Source: Wenyingzhuangia fucanilytica
GTDB lineage: Bacteria; Bacteroidota; Bacteroidia; Flavobacteriales; Flavobacteriaceae
Assembly (NCBI RefSeq): GCF_001697185.1
Contig: NZ_CP014224.1
Span: 310,001-374,000, forward strand
DNA: 64,000 nucleotides
Reading direction: 5' to 3'
Shown: positions 41,605 through 50,411 of the stretch, in pieces
Layout: each line of letters begins with the position of its first letter
Numbering within the stretch: position 1 is the stretch's first letter
Program-made: the position numbers and the translations under genes
Notes under the pieces: model-generated
Databases searched by the model: none
The model's input: the letters and a program-made list of their open reading frames with translations, nothing else
What the model was told of the DNA's origin: nothing

Positions 41605-42199
41605 AGTATTTAACACCTGCTAAAATTTTAGCATTTATATGATTGTTTTTAGGAGGAATAGGGCAAATGTAATTTTTGTTGTAAGCACAATAAGGATTAT
41701 AAGCTTTGTTAAAATCTAAAGTTATATAGCCTGTATATTCATCAGGAATAGTTGTGTCTATATACCTTCCTCCAGCATAAGTAGTATCTCTGTTTGTTAA
41801 ATCAGTAAAGGGAATAAACAAATAGTTTTCATACCCTTTTTTCTTTTTTAAGGCTAAGTTTTGATAAATACTTAGTTGATGTTCTTTTCCATCAATGTTA
41901 AAAGTAGCCAAGGCATATTGCTGATAAGCTTCTGATCCTCCTTTGGTATTTTGAATATAAAGTATAGGAGTGTTAAAGGTAAATTTTAGTTTGGCTTTAA
42001 CTTTGTATTTTTCATCAACAGAAAAAAATGGAAGGCCTGTAAATGTTTTTATTTTTTTTGAAGGGAGCGGACTCTCCTTTTTGTCTTTAAAATGATTGTT
42101 TAACTCCGTTCTGTGCAAACTTATTTCTGTTTGATAATCTTTGTCTTGAGCAATACAAAAAGTGCTTAGAGATAATAAAATGATAAGTATTTTGTACAT
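41603..42199 (-). CDS. DUF1684 family exported protein
   Basis: A 198-residue protein with signal peptide (ILLSLSTFCIAQ). The C-terminal half has the DUF1684 features YLFIPFTDLTNRDTTYAGGRYID and the conserved ending DFNKAYNPYCAYNKNYICPIPPKNNHINAKILAGVK. The function of the family is unknown. It starts 2 bp after the methyltransferase stop, so the two are probably co-transcribed. Confidence 0.85.
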   Translation of the reverse strand: MYKILIILLSLSTFCIAQDKDYQTEISLHRTELNNHFKDKKESPLPSKKIKTFTGLPFFSVDEKYKVKAKLKFTFNTPILYIQNTKGGSEAYQQYALATFNIDGKEHQLSIYQNLALKKKKGYENYLFIPFTDLTNRDTTYAGGRYIDTTIPDEYTGYITLDFNKAYNPYCAYNKNYICPIPPKNNHINAKILAGVKY

Positions 42200-42201
42200 G
42201 G

Positions 42202-42915
42202 TTAGGCTTTTGTGATTCTTGCTAAATAATCATAATGATCACCTTCAACAACTAATTCGCAATTTAGATTATTATAAACGGCACATCTTTGTAAAGTATT
42301 GTAGTCTACATATAGCCAGTCAAAAGTTTCTGATTGCTCTTCTTTGTAATTCATCCAAAATTGAACTTCTCCATAATAATCTTTGGTAGCATCAATCCAG
42401 TGATCTCCGTTTTCATCTTCGTACATATAAATAATGTCCGAAGAATCTATTAATATTTGTCCGTTTGGAGTTAAATAAGTTGCTAAGTGAATTAAAAAAG
42501 GGGCAAGGTTGTTTAGTTTTCCACAAATACCTGTTCCGTTCATCAATACCAAAATGGTATCAAATTTTTCATCACTATTAAAGTTGTAAATATTTGCAAC
42601 TTTGGCATTTTTTAAACCTCTGTCTGTAGCAACCTCTATAGCTCCTTCTGAAATATCAATTGCCGTAACATTTAGGTTTTTGTTTTGTAAATACAAAGCA
42701 TGGCTTCCGGCTCCACAACCAATATCTAAGGTTTTTCCTTTGGCCAAATTCAAAGCTTTTTGCTCAATTATTGGCATGTCTTTGTATTCTCTTAATAAAT
42801 AGTCAAGCGGGAGTTCATCTTCTTCTGAAATAGAGGAATTGGTAAGGAGTTTATCTTTGGTGTTTTTATTAAAATAATAAGCTTTTAAAGCAGTACCTAA
42901 AACGTCTTTGGACAT
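42202..42915 (-). CDS. SAM-dependent methyltransferase
   Basis: A 237-residue class I methyltransferase: motif I LDIGCGAGSHALYLQ, motif II VTAIDISEGAIEVA and FDTILVLMNGTGICGKL. The substrate is unknown. It is between the SigZ-like sigma factor (25 bp upstream) and the DUF1684 gene, in the same direction. Confidence 0.87.
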   Translation of the reverse strand: MSKDVLGTALKAYYFNKNTKDKLLTNSSISEEDELPLDYLLREYKDMPIIEQKALNLAKGKTLDIGCGAGSHALYLQNKNLNVTAIDISEGAIEVATDRGLKNAKVANIYNFNSDEKFDTILVLMNGTGICGKLNNLAPFLIHLATYLTPNGQILIDSSDIIYMYEDENGDHWIDATKDYYGEVQFWMNYKEEQSETFDWLYVDYNTLQRCAVYNNLNCELVVEGDHYDYLARITKA

Positions 42916-42940
42916 TGATAAATGATTTTTACAAAGTTAG

Positions 42941-43501
42941 TTACAAAGGCTGAGGTCTACAAACTTTACATTCGTCAAAATTTTTATTCTCCCCTTTTAA
43001 ATGCCCATTTTCATCTAGGGTATAATCACAACAGTCCATGTATTCGTGTTTTAAAAGTTCTCTACCTCTTAAAATTCTAGATTTGGTTGCGGGCAAACTA
43101 ATGTTTAATTCTTCGGAAATATGTAGTTGTTTTAAGTTTTTTATGGTAGATAAAAATAAAACATCTCTATATTTTTTAGGCAATCTTAAAATTAATGGAA
43201 GCAAGCAATCTTCTGGTTTATGATGATTAAAATCTTCGTTTTTTTCTAATACATGTTGCTCTGGAGATTCTTCTGCAATCACTTTAGATTGCTTTTTAAA
43301 CTCATCTAACATGGTGTTGTTAGCAATGGTAAAAATCCATGATTTGATGTTAGATTGATTTTTTAACGTATTTTTTTTAGTGTGAATTTTAATAAAAACC
43401 TCTTGTAAAATATCTTCTGTTAAAGTAATGTTTTTGGTTTTTGATAAAATAAATTTTTTAAGATCTATAGCGTATAAGTCCCAAATTTTGTTTGTATCCA
43501 T
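42941..43501 (-). CDS. SigZ-like ECF sigma factor with cysteine-rich tail
   Basis: A 186-residue ECF-type sigma factor: LTEDILQEVFIKIHTKKNTLKN (region 2), WIFTIANNTMLDEFKKQ and RLPKKYRDVLFLSTIKNLKQLHISEELNISLPATKSRILRGRELL (region 4). It continues into a tail EYMDCCDYTLDENGHLKG...FDECKVCRPQPL with a CC pair and a C-x2-C pair, which may bind zinc or act as a redox switch. No anti-sigma gene follows. Upstream, a strong hairpin and a cysteine-rich micropeptide gene are in the same direction. Confidence 0.85.
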   Translation of the reverse strand: MDTNKIWDLYAIDLKKFILSKTKNITLTEDILQEVFIKIHTKKNTLKNQSNIKSWIFTIANNTMLDEFKKQSKVIAEESPEQHVLEKNEDFNHHKPEDCLLPLILRLPKKYRDVLFLSTIKNLKQLHISEELNISLPATKSRILRGRELLKHEYMDCCDYTLDENGHLKGENKNFDECKVCRPQPL

Positions 43502-43512
43502 AGCTAAAATAT

Positions 43513-43547
43513 TTTAATCCCTAGCACAAACCATGCTAGGGATTAAA
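43513..43547 (-). terminator. Strong hairpin between micropeptide and sigma factor genes
   Basis: A perfect 14-bp stem (TTTAATCCCTAGCA / TGCTAGGGATTAAA) with a 7-nt loop. It lies between the stop of the micropeptide and the start of the sigma factor, and has a weak T-rich tail. It may act as an attenuator or partial terminator for the downstream genes. Confidence 0.6.
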
Positions 43548-43548
43548 G

Positions 43549-43650
43549 TTAACAATTACAATTGTTACAAGTACAGTTTTCGCAAGTACATTGTTGGCAG
43601 TTTCCTTTTTTACAACTATCGCAGTTGCAAGTACAATTTGTATTTTTCAT
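43549..43650 (-). CDS. Cysteine-rich metallothionein-like micropeptide (33 residues)
   Basis: The frame encodes MKNTNCTCNCDSCKKG, NCQQCTCENC and TCNNCNC: 11 cysteines in 33 residues, mostly as CxC and CxxC. There are no aromatic or hydrophobic residues, as in metallothioneins, so it is likely to bind soft metal ions. It precedes the SigZ-like gene (with its own Cys-rich tail) by 48 bp, with the strong hairpin between them. The regular spacing of the cysteines argues against a chance frame. The metal and role are unknown. Confidence 0.7.
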   Translation of the reverse strand: MKNTNCTCNCDSCKKGNCQQCTCENCTCNNCNC

Positions 43651-43744
43651 GATTATATTATTTATGGTTTATATATAAGACGATAAGGATTGTAAAAAGA
43701 TTCTTTTTTAATAGAAAATTTTCGTTTTAATCAGTTTAGCTTTC

Positions 43745-43752
43745 TATTTTTG
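43745..43752 (+). promoter_or_regulatory. -7 element of the DUF5522 gene
   Basis: TATTTTTG fits TAnnTTTG and ends 7 bp before the ATG at 43760, so the mRNA would be nearly leaderless. Confidence 0.45.
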
Positions 43753-43759
43753 AGGTCTA

Positions 43760-43930
43760 ATGAATAGATTAAACATACCGCCCGAAGAGGGAGATTTTTA
43801 CACCAACGAACAAGGTTACCGAGTTTTTACAGAGCAATACCATTTAAAAAGAGGATATTGTTGTAAAAGTGGTTGTAAACATTGTCCATACGGTTATGAT
43901 AAAAAAACAGATTCTTTTAAAAATAAATAG
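43760..43930 (+). CDS. DUF5522 small cysteine-rich protein
   Basis: A 56-residue protein: MNRLNIPPEEGDFYTNEQGY, RVFTEQYHLKRGYCCKSGCK, HCPYGYDKKTDSFKNK. The GYCCKSGCKHCPYGY block is diagnostic of DUF5522 and looks like a small metal site. The function is unknown. It is followed after 3 bp by the DUF4197 gene, with which it is probably co-transcribed. Confidence 0.85.
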   Translation: MNRLNIPPEEGDFYTNEQGYRVFTEQYHLKRGYCCKSGCKHCPYGYDKKTDSFKNK

Positions 43931-43933
43931 ATT

Positions 43934-44644
43934 ATGAAAAAAATAATAGCCATTGCTTTAGCCCTTAGTTTGTCAAGTTGTGCAGAGTTATCACATATTG
44001 TAAATAGTTTGCCTGTTGGTACACAAACCATAAGTAATTTAGATATTGCTAACGGTTTAAAAGCTGCTTTAGACCAAGGAATAAGTGATCAGGTAAGTAA
44101 GTTAACCCAAGAAAAAGGGTTTTATAATAATGAATTAGTCCGTATTGCTTTGCCAGAAGATTTACAAAAAATTGATGAAGCGATGCGCAAATATGGTTTG
44201 GGTGATTTAGCAGATAAAGGGTTGATAGCTTTAAATGCCACAGCAGAAGATGCGGTAAAAACAGCCACTCCGATTTTTGTTGATGCTATTAAGAATATGA
44301 GTTTTACTGATGCTCGTAATATTTTAATGGGTGATAACAATGCAGCAACTAATTATTTAACCAAAACGACCAATGATAAATTATACGCTTCTTTTAGCCC
44401 TGTCATTAAAAATTCTTTTGATAAAGTTGGAGCTGCTGATATTTGGAATACCATCATCACTAAATACAATCAAATTCCATTTATTAACAAAGTAAATCCT
44501 GATTTAACAGATTATGTTACCAATCAGGCGTTAGATGGTGTGTACACTATGATTGCTATTGAGGAGCAAAAAATTAGAACAGATATTTCTGAGCGTTCTA
44601 GTACTTTACTTAAAAAAGTATTTGCTTTACAGGATAAAAAATAA
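43934..44644 (+). CDS. DUF4197 family lipoprotein
   Basis: A 236-residue lipoprotein with lipobox LSLSSCAEL. The mainly helical remainder matches DUF4197: IANGLKAALDQGISDQVSKLTQEKGFYNN, IALPEDLQKIDEAMRKYGLGDLADK and ITKYNQIPFINKVNPDLTDYVTNQALDGVYTMIAIEEQKIR. It is widespread in Bacteroidota and of unknown function. Confidence 0.88.
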   Translation: MKKIIAIALALSLSSCAELSHIVNSLPVGTQTISNLDIANGLKAALDQGISDQVSKLTQEKGFYNNELVRIALPEDLQKIDEAMRKYGLGDLADKGLIALNATAEDAVKTATPIFVDAIKNMSFTDARNILMGDNNAATNYLTKTTNDKLYASFSPVIKNSFDKVGAADIWNTIITKYNQIPFINKVNPDLTDYVTNQALDGVYTMIAIEEQKIRTDISERSSTLLKKVFALQDKK

Positions 44645-44672
44645 GAAGTATACTTCTTATTATATAAAGTAT

Positions 44673-44710
44673 AAAACCCCCTTAAGAATAATTTCTTAAG
44701 GGGGTTTTAT
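44673..44710. terminator. Bidirectional terminator
   Basis: Perfect stem AAAACCCCCTTAAGAA / TTCTTAAGGGGGTTTT with a short loop, separating the DUF4197 gene from the convergent start of the polysaccharide utilisation locus. Confidence 0.92.
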
Positions 44711-44726
44711 TTAACTATGAATATGG

Positions 44727-47267
44727 TTACTGGATATTGATAGTAATTTTATCAGATATTAAACCATTAGCGTTTGCAGTAATACTTACTTTTTCTTGAG
44801 TATCTTTTGCTTGAATAATTAATAATGTTTTTCCGTTATATGTAGTACTTTTATTTGATTGGAACTTTTCTATATTCTTAATCCAACCGCTATCTACACC
44901 TAACAATTTAGCATTTCCATCAATAGTAAATGTGATTTTTTGGTCATCTGTTTTTACAGGATTTCCTTTATCATCTACCAATTGAGCTATAATATGTACT
45001 ACATCTTCATTATTAGCATTTATGCTTTCTACATCAGCAGATAGTACAATTTTTGTTGCTTTTTTAGCAGTTGTTAAGGTTGAAGTAATTTCTTTTCCAT
45101 TTTTAATTCCACGTGCAATTAGTTCTCCCTCTTGATAAGGAACGGCCCATTTATAAATGTGGTCTTCAAAATCTGTCAAGTTTTTCTTTCCTAAAGAAGT
45201 ACCATTTAAAAATAATTCAATAGCCTCACAATTAGAATACATCTCTACAGCAATAGTTTCTTCTTTGTTGTAGTTCCAATGCTCGTTTACATCTTGCCAT
45301 TTCCACAAAGCATGTTCCCATTTCCCAGGCTTTTTTTCCACAATATTTTGATGAGCATCTAATTTGTATAAAGATTTTTGCATTGTTTGAGTAGCAATAT
45401 GAATCATTGGTTTTTCTGACCATAGAGATTGCATCATATAATAAGAACCTCTAGGGAAACTAGCAGTGTTTAACAATCCAGAAGGCTGAACTCTTACTGG
45501 CCATGGGTCACGAATTTCTCCCATATAATCAGCTCCAGTCCAAAGAAAAGTTCCAGAAATGAAAGGTCTTTCCATAACAGCTTTCCATTCGTGATATTGA
45601 GCTAAGTTTTCTGTCCCCATAATAGGTTTGTCAGGGTAGTTCTGATGTCCGTAATCATATAAAATTCTACGATAACTATACCCAATAACATCTAAAGCAT
45701 CTGTATAACCAGACAAATGACTTACAGATGGCAAAATTAAATTTGCGGTTACAGGTCTTGTTGTGTCTAATTCTTTAGTCCATTTAGAAAGTTTTTTAGC
45801 TGTTTCACCAATGTCATATTTTCCTTTTGGTAAGGTTGCTAACTGTTCTTTTATTTTTTCGGTACTATATGGTGGTTCAGACCAAAAGTAATTTCCATTC
45901 CAGTTCATGTTTCCAAAAAAACCAGTAGCAGCTGCGTTTCTAGGGTAAGTCCATTCTATTTCATTTCCTATGCTCCATTGAAATATAGAAGGGTGATTTC
46001 TGTGACTTAAAACAACGTTTTTTAAATCTTTTTGTGCCCAATCTTGAAAATATTCACCATAACCTCTAGTAATTGCATCAACACTACGTTCGTTTTGGTT
46101 GTAACGTTTGTCTTTAGGATTGTCCCATTCGTCAAAAAATTCATCTTGAACCAAAAATCCCATTTCATCACATAATTCTAATAAGACTTTTGAGGCTGGG
46201 TTGTGCGAAACTCTAATAGCATTTGTTCCTCCATCTTTTAAGATTTGTAACCTACGTTTCCATACACCTCTAGGGACAGCAGTACCAACTAAACCAGCAT
46301 CATGATGTAAACAAACCCCTTTTATTTTCATGTTTTTTCCGTTTAAGAAAAAACCTTTATCCGCATCAAATAGAATACTTCTAATTCCGAAAACAGTGGT
46401 GTATCTATCTACTATTTCACCATTATTTTGAATGGTTGTAACAGCAGTATATAGTTTAGCGTTTTCTGTATCCCATAAATCAGGGTGATTAATAGTTGCT
46501 TTTTGGCTAGTATCTAACGTTTTGTTTGCGTTTAATACAAAATTATTACTAATTGTTGCAACTTCATCGTTCTCTGCATTGATAAATGAAGTAGTTACAA
46601 TAACGTCTTTGTTTTTATCAAATTTATTTTCTAACGAAAGATCAATTTGTACAGTGGCTTGTTCTTTTGATACTTGTGATGAGGTTACAAATGTTCCCCA
46701 AACAGGAACGTGAAGTTTATTTTCAGTAATTAAAGACACTTCTCTATATATTCCAGCTCCTGTGTACCAACGGCTATCTGCAAAATTACTGTGATCTACC
46801 TTAACGGTTAATAGATTATCCTTTCCGTTTTTGTTTAAGTATGAAGTAATATCAAAATAAAAAGGAGAATATCCATATGGGTGGAACCCTAGTTTTTTTC
46901 CATTAATAGAGACCGTTGCATTGTTATATACTCCATCAAAAAGTACGTATACAACTTGGTCTTTTTCTAAAGGTTTATCAAAAGTTTTAGAATAATATCC
47001 ATAGCCTTTTCCTGGTAAATATCCAGTTCCTTTGGCATCTTCTCCTAGACTTTGGTCAAAAGATCCTTCTACCACCCAATCGTGAGGGATGTTTACTTTT
47101 TTATAGGCATCACTTTTAATTTCATCAAAAGAGATGTCTTCTTGACTTAGATAAAAATCCCAGTTTAAATTAAAATTAACCTCAGCTGAATTTGTTTTAT
47201 TAATCTTACTAACATGACAGCTAGTCATAAGAATGCTGATGATGATTAAATTATAGAAATACTTCAT
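44727..47267 (-). CDS. GH2 family beta-galactosidase-like lipoprotein
   Basis: An 846-residue lipoprotein ([12 protein letters not shown]). Domain order: sugar-binding jelly roll with [14 protein letters not shown] and [13 protein letters not shown], an Ig-like domain, then the TIM barrel with [24 protein letters not shown], the acid/base glutamate in [14 protein letters not shown] (about residue 432) and a likely nucleophile in [13 protein letters not shown] (about 550). C-terminal Ig-like domains follow. In an agar/porphyran locus it would release terminal galactose from oligosaccharides in the periplasm. It is preceded by a copy of the locus operator. Confidence 0.9.
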   Translation of the reverse strand: MKYFYNLIIISILMTSCHVSKINKTNSAEVNFNLNWDFYLSQEDISFDEIKSDAYKKVNIPHDWVVEGSFDQSLGEDAKGTGYLPGKGYGYYSKTFDKPLEKDQVVYVLFDGVYNNATVSINGKKLGFHPYGYSPFYFDITSYLNKNGKDNLLTVKVDHSNFADSRWYTGAGIYREVSLITENKLHVPVWGTFVTSSQVSKEQATVQIDLSLENKFDKNKDVIVTTSFINAENDEVATISNNFVLNANKTLDTSQKATINHPDLWDTENAKLYTAVTTIQNNGEIVDRYTTVFGIRSILFDADKGFFLNGKNMKIKGVCLHHDAGLVGTAVPRGVWKRRLQILKDGGTNAIRVSHNPASKVLLELCDEMGFLVQDEFFDEWDNPKDKRYNQNERSVDAITRGYGEYFQDWAQKDLKNVVLSHRNHPSIFQWSIGNEIEWTYPRNAAATGFFGNMNWNGNYFWSEPPYSTEKIKEQLATLPKGKYDIGETAKKLSKWTKELDTTRPVTANLILPSVSHLSGYTDALDVIGYSYRRILYDYGHQNYPDKPIMGTENLAQYHEWKAVMERPFISGTFLWTGADYMGEIRDPWPVRVQPSGLLNTASFPRGSYYMMQSLWSEKPMIHIATQTMQKSLYKLDAHQNIVEKKPGKWEHALWKWQDVNEHWNYNKEETIAVEMYSNCEAIELFLNGTSLGKKNLTDFEDHIYKWAVPYQEGELIARGIKNGKEITSTLTTAKKATKIVLSADVESINANNEDVVHIIAQLVDDKGNPVKTDDQKITFTIDGNAKLLGVDSGWIKNIEKFQSNKSTTYNGKTLLIIQAKDTQEKVSITANANGLISDKITINIQ

Positions 47268-47295
47268 TTTTTATTTAATATATTATTTTCAATTA

Positions 47296-47352
47296 CAAAT
47301 ATGATTTATTTATACATGCAATAAATTCATAGGTGCTAGACGATTACTGAAC
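47296..47352 (-). promoter_or_regulatory. GH2 promoter with locus operator
   Basis: The plus strand carries CTAGAC-GATTAC-TGAAC at 47336-47352; on the coding (minus) strand this is GTTCA-N6-GTCTAG. A -7-like box CATATTTG (complement of 47296-47303) follows after exactly 32 bp. The same arrangement is seen before the other transcription units of this locus. Confidence 0.65.
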
Positions 47353-47403
47353 AATTGGTTAAAAAACACATTTATAGTGTTAAAAAGAACATAAACAGTG
47401 TTT

Positions 47404-49926
47404 TTAAATCTTTATAAACTTAGCAGAACTACCATTATTGGTAACGAGCATATAGACACCATTTCTTAAAGAAGTGACGTCGATTTTGTCTGAAGTATCT
47501 ACAGATAATACTTTTTCACCAAGTGTGTTATATATGTGAACACTACTAATGTTTCTGTTGTCTGCTAAATGTAAAAAATCTGAAACAGGATTTGGGTATA
47601 TGGAAACTTTATTTAGTTTTTTAATATCCGTAGTACTTAAAGTTTCATTTCGAATGTCTTTACTAAATCCAAAAACTTGTAAAACTACACTACTTACATG
47701 TCCTCCGGTGTCTGGAAAAGTTACAGATATCGTATTGTTTTGGGTTAGAAGATTGTAAGATACAGGGATTTCTAAAGTACCAAAAAACCTTCCTTTGTCA
47801 GCTTGGTCATATCCTCTCCAATCATCTGGAACGTTAATTTGAGTATTGTTAATTTTGATAGTAGGTTTTAGTGTTTTTCCATGATCTCTACCAATACTTA
47901 CCCTTAATATTGCTTCTCCATAATTGTGATTTTTTTGAACGCCATTAATTTCAAAGTTGTTTTCTTGGTTTGCTGTAATTGGTTTTAAATAATCTGTAGC
48001 AAAGTATTTAGTTTCATTAGAAGTTTCGTCAATAGTAATACTATTAGCAAACGTGTATTCTAAAATCATGGTAGACTCTGCGCCTAATACAACTTCAGAA
48101 ATAGGTGTTGATAACGTTTCTTCTTCTATTACGGCTGCATTTCCAGACCAGGTTAAATGATTTTTTACAATTTGATCAATTGTTACATTGTTAAACTCAA
48201 AGGTATTTAGGTTTATTGTTACAGGAGTTGTTTCCAAGCTATTTAAAATTACATAGGCTTTTGTTCCGTCTACATAAGCATCTACTTGTATGTCTAAATC
48301 GCTAGCTTTTGTGTCAATTCTAGTTCCTTTTACATTTTTCCACAATTGATAAAATTTAACTCTATCTGAATAAATCCAAGTTCCTGTATAACTGTCAGGT
48401 TCATTGGTTTTACGCATTAATCTTGCAGAATAAGGTTCATCGGTTTGTGTATTGTATCCCCATTCTGCTTTTACAACGGTAAAAGGAATTGCAATGGCAA
48501 TCTCATTAGGTCTTTCCATAAAAGACATCATTAATGAATTTTGGGCTTTTAAAAACAACCAATCTCTATAGGCATTCCACCCATTTCCATTGTAATCATG
48601 TGTTTGAGCTCCATATTCAGAAATTACATAAGGTTTGGTATGTCCTAATTGTAACATGCTATATTGGTCGTTCATGTCAAAAGTTGCTTCTACATTACTA
48701 CCAGAGCGTAAATCTACTTTTCCACCAATAGCAGGAAAATCGTATAAATGCCAAGACCAAAAATCCATTTTTTCACCTGCAACATCAATAAATAGCTTAT
48801 CTCTATTGATCCAACGCTGAAAATCACCAGTTTCAAAATCAGGAAAAGCTACGGTATACCCACCGATTTTTAAGTTTGGGTTTTGTGCTCTAATAGCATC
48901 TGCAACTTCAACATGAAAATCTGCAATTTCTTGTAATGAATTAGTGTAATTCTTTTTTCCTCCAAGTGCTTCGTATGCTGGTTCGTTAATAACTTCAACC
49001 CAATTAGGTTCCTTTAAACCGTTGCCTCCGTGAAATGCATTAAAGTAGCGCCCCATATATTCACCAGTGGCTGTAGGACTTGCCAACTTCCAACCTTTGT
49101 TTGTTGCTTTTTGACTTTCACCTGTCCAAAAAGGGTGTAATTGTCCAGCAATAACTTGGTTTTTTCTGTTTTCATATTGGTGTAGTTCTGTTTTTGCAGC
49201 AAAACTGTTTCTGCTTGTTTGTCCTTTAGAGCTTATTTTAGCAGGATCAGCAAACCCAGGTCTAGTAGGGTCTTCTTCCATATTGTTTAAGTTCCATGTT
49301 ATTCCACCTGTATCTCTTCCTAGATACACATCATACCCATTTAAAAAATCATCTCTTAAGTCAGATGTAAAATTATCTCCATCCCATTCGTTTTCGGTTT
49401 GATTGGCATGTATGGTGATGAATTTAGAACGATCAAATGTAGAGATTCCGCCTACAATGTGTTTTACATTAAAGTTTATATCCACATTTACCTGGTCATT
49501 AGTATCTCCATTATCACTACCGTTGTTTAGTAATGTGATTTGTGTATTGTCGTTGGCAAAAGCACCATCTGTATTAACAGAAATGAAGATTTTTAACAAG
49601 TAAAAATTTCCACTAGGTAGATTTTCTGATAAAGGAATATTACTATCAATGGTATAGTTAAAATCAATTGTACTGGCGTTAGGTTGATTACTACCACTAA
49701 CAGGATATGTAGTATTGTAGTTGTTTTGAGTTTGCCAAGAGGCATTCATTTCTTGTAAAACTACACTCACATAGTATACGGTGTTTCCAACACCTGCATC
49801 ATATGTAATGTTTAAAGGAATTGTTTCTCCAGGTTGGATATCTGTTTGTTTATTGTTCCAAGTAATGCTCTGACCATAGCTCAGCACATTCATAAATAGT
49901 AAGGAAAGTAGTATGAGTTTTTTCAT
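47404..49926 (-). CDS. GH86 beta-agarase/porphyranase with T9SS C-terminal domain
   Basis: An 840-residue secreted enzyme. It has a signal peptide (LSLLFMNVLSYGQ), an N-terminal Ig-like domain (about 20-150), then a GH86 domain that starts VDINFNVKHIVGGISTFDRSKF and holds the acid/base glutamate in WVEVINEPAYEALGG (about 315) and the nucleophile in YVISEYGAQTHDYNG (about 434). The last about 70 residues (SIYPNPVSDFLHLADN to FIKI) are a type IX secretion sorting domain. GH86 enzymes cut agarose or porphyran internally. It is minus-strand, back-to-back with the SusR-like regulator. It lacks the Ig-like repeats and CBM of the second GH86. Confidence 0.9.
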   Translation of the reverse strand: MKKLILLSLLFMNVLSYGQSITWNNKQTDIQPGETIPLNITYDAGVGNTVYYVSVVLQEMNASWQTQNNYNTTYPVSGSNQPNASTIDFNYTIDSNIPLSENLPSGNFYLLKIFISVNTDGAFANDNTQITLLNNGSDNGDTNDQVNVDINFNVKHIVGGISTFDRSKFITIHANQTENEWDGDNFTSDLRDDFLNGYDVYLGRDTGGITWNLNNMEEDPTRPGFADPAKISSKGQTSRNSFAAKTELHQYENRKNQVIAGQLHPFWTGESQKATNKGWKLASPTATGEYMGRYFNAFHGGNGLKEPNWVEVINEPAYEALGGKKNYTNSLQEIADFHVEVADAIRAQNPNLKIGGYTVAFPDFETGDFQRWINRDKLFIDVAGEKMDFWSWHLYDFPAIGGKVDLRSGSNVEATFDMNDQYSMLQLGHTKPYVISEYGAQTHDYNGNGWNAYRDWLFLKAQNSLMMSFMERPNEIAIAIPFTVVKAEWGYNTQTDEPYSARLMRKTNEPDSYTGTWIYSDRVKFYQLWKNVKGTRIDTKASDLDIQVDAYVDGTKAYVILNSLETTPVTINLNTFEFNNVTIDQIVKNHLTWSGNAAVIEEETLSTPISEVVLGAESTMILEYTFANSITIDETSNETKYFATDYLKPITANQENNFEINGVQKNHNYGEAILRVSIGRDHGKTLKPTIKINNTQINVPDDWRGYDQADKGRFFGTLEIPVSYNLLTQNNTISVTFPDTGGHVSSVVLQVFGFSKDIRNETLSTTDIKKLNKVSIYPNPVSDFLHLADNRNISSVHIYNTLGEKVLSVDTSDKIDVTSLRNGVYMLVTNNGSSAKFIKI

Positions 49927-49949
49927 TTGAAAAATTGTATTGTTTTTTA

Positions 49950-50217
49950 CAAAAGTATTATAGAGTTAAGGTTGTGCCTAGACTTAGGTATAGATATAAA
50001 CTGTACATAGTGTGATGTAGTAAATGTTTAGACACGATTTAAACACAACATCTGTAATTGGGAAAAACAATAAGTGTTTTGTTTTAGTTTAGAATATGAA
50101 ATATGTAATTAAAACTGTTAAATAAAATTATATAAATAAAAAAAATGATGTTTTTTTGCTGATTTATGGGTGTTTTAGAGGTTCATAGAGCGGTTTGGAA
50201 CTAGACAAAAACTGAAC
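49950..50217 (-). promoter_or_regulatory. First GH86 promoter region with locus operators
   Basis: On the coding strand a -7 element TACTTTTG (complement of 49950-49957) is preceded after exactly 32 bp by a degenerate operator (49990-50006). TTAGAC-ACGATT-TAAAC at 50028-50044 and a perfect CTAGAC-AAAAAC-TGAAC at 50201-50217 lie further upstream. The rest of the 485-bp gap up to the regulator at 50412 holds no gene that I can support. Confidence 0.55.
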
Positions 50218-50411
50218 GAATGTAAAAAAGTATGTTTATGATGTGTTGCTTTAAATTCAATAAAACCAGTGAGTTTTCTGTGGTTTTTTAAATAGACAAG
50301 ATGTTTTTTTTGTGCAGATAGATATGAACAAGTAGTATGATTTGGTTTTGTTTGTATATTGGACTAGTTGTTTTTGTAAAAAGCAAAACTTATCTATAAA
50401 CTAATACATCT

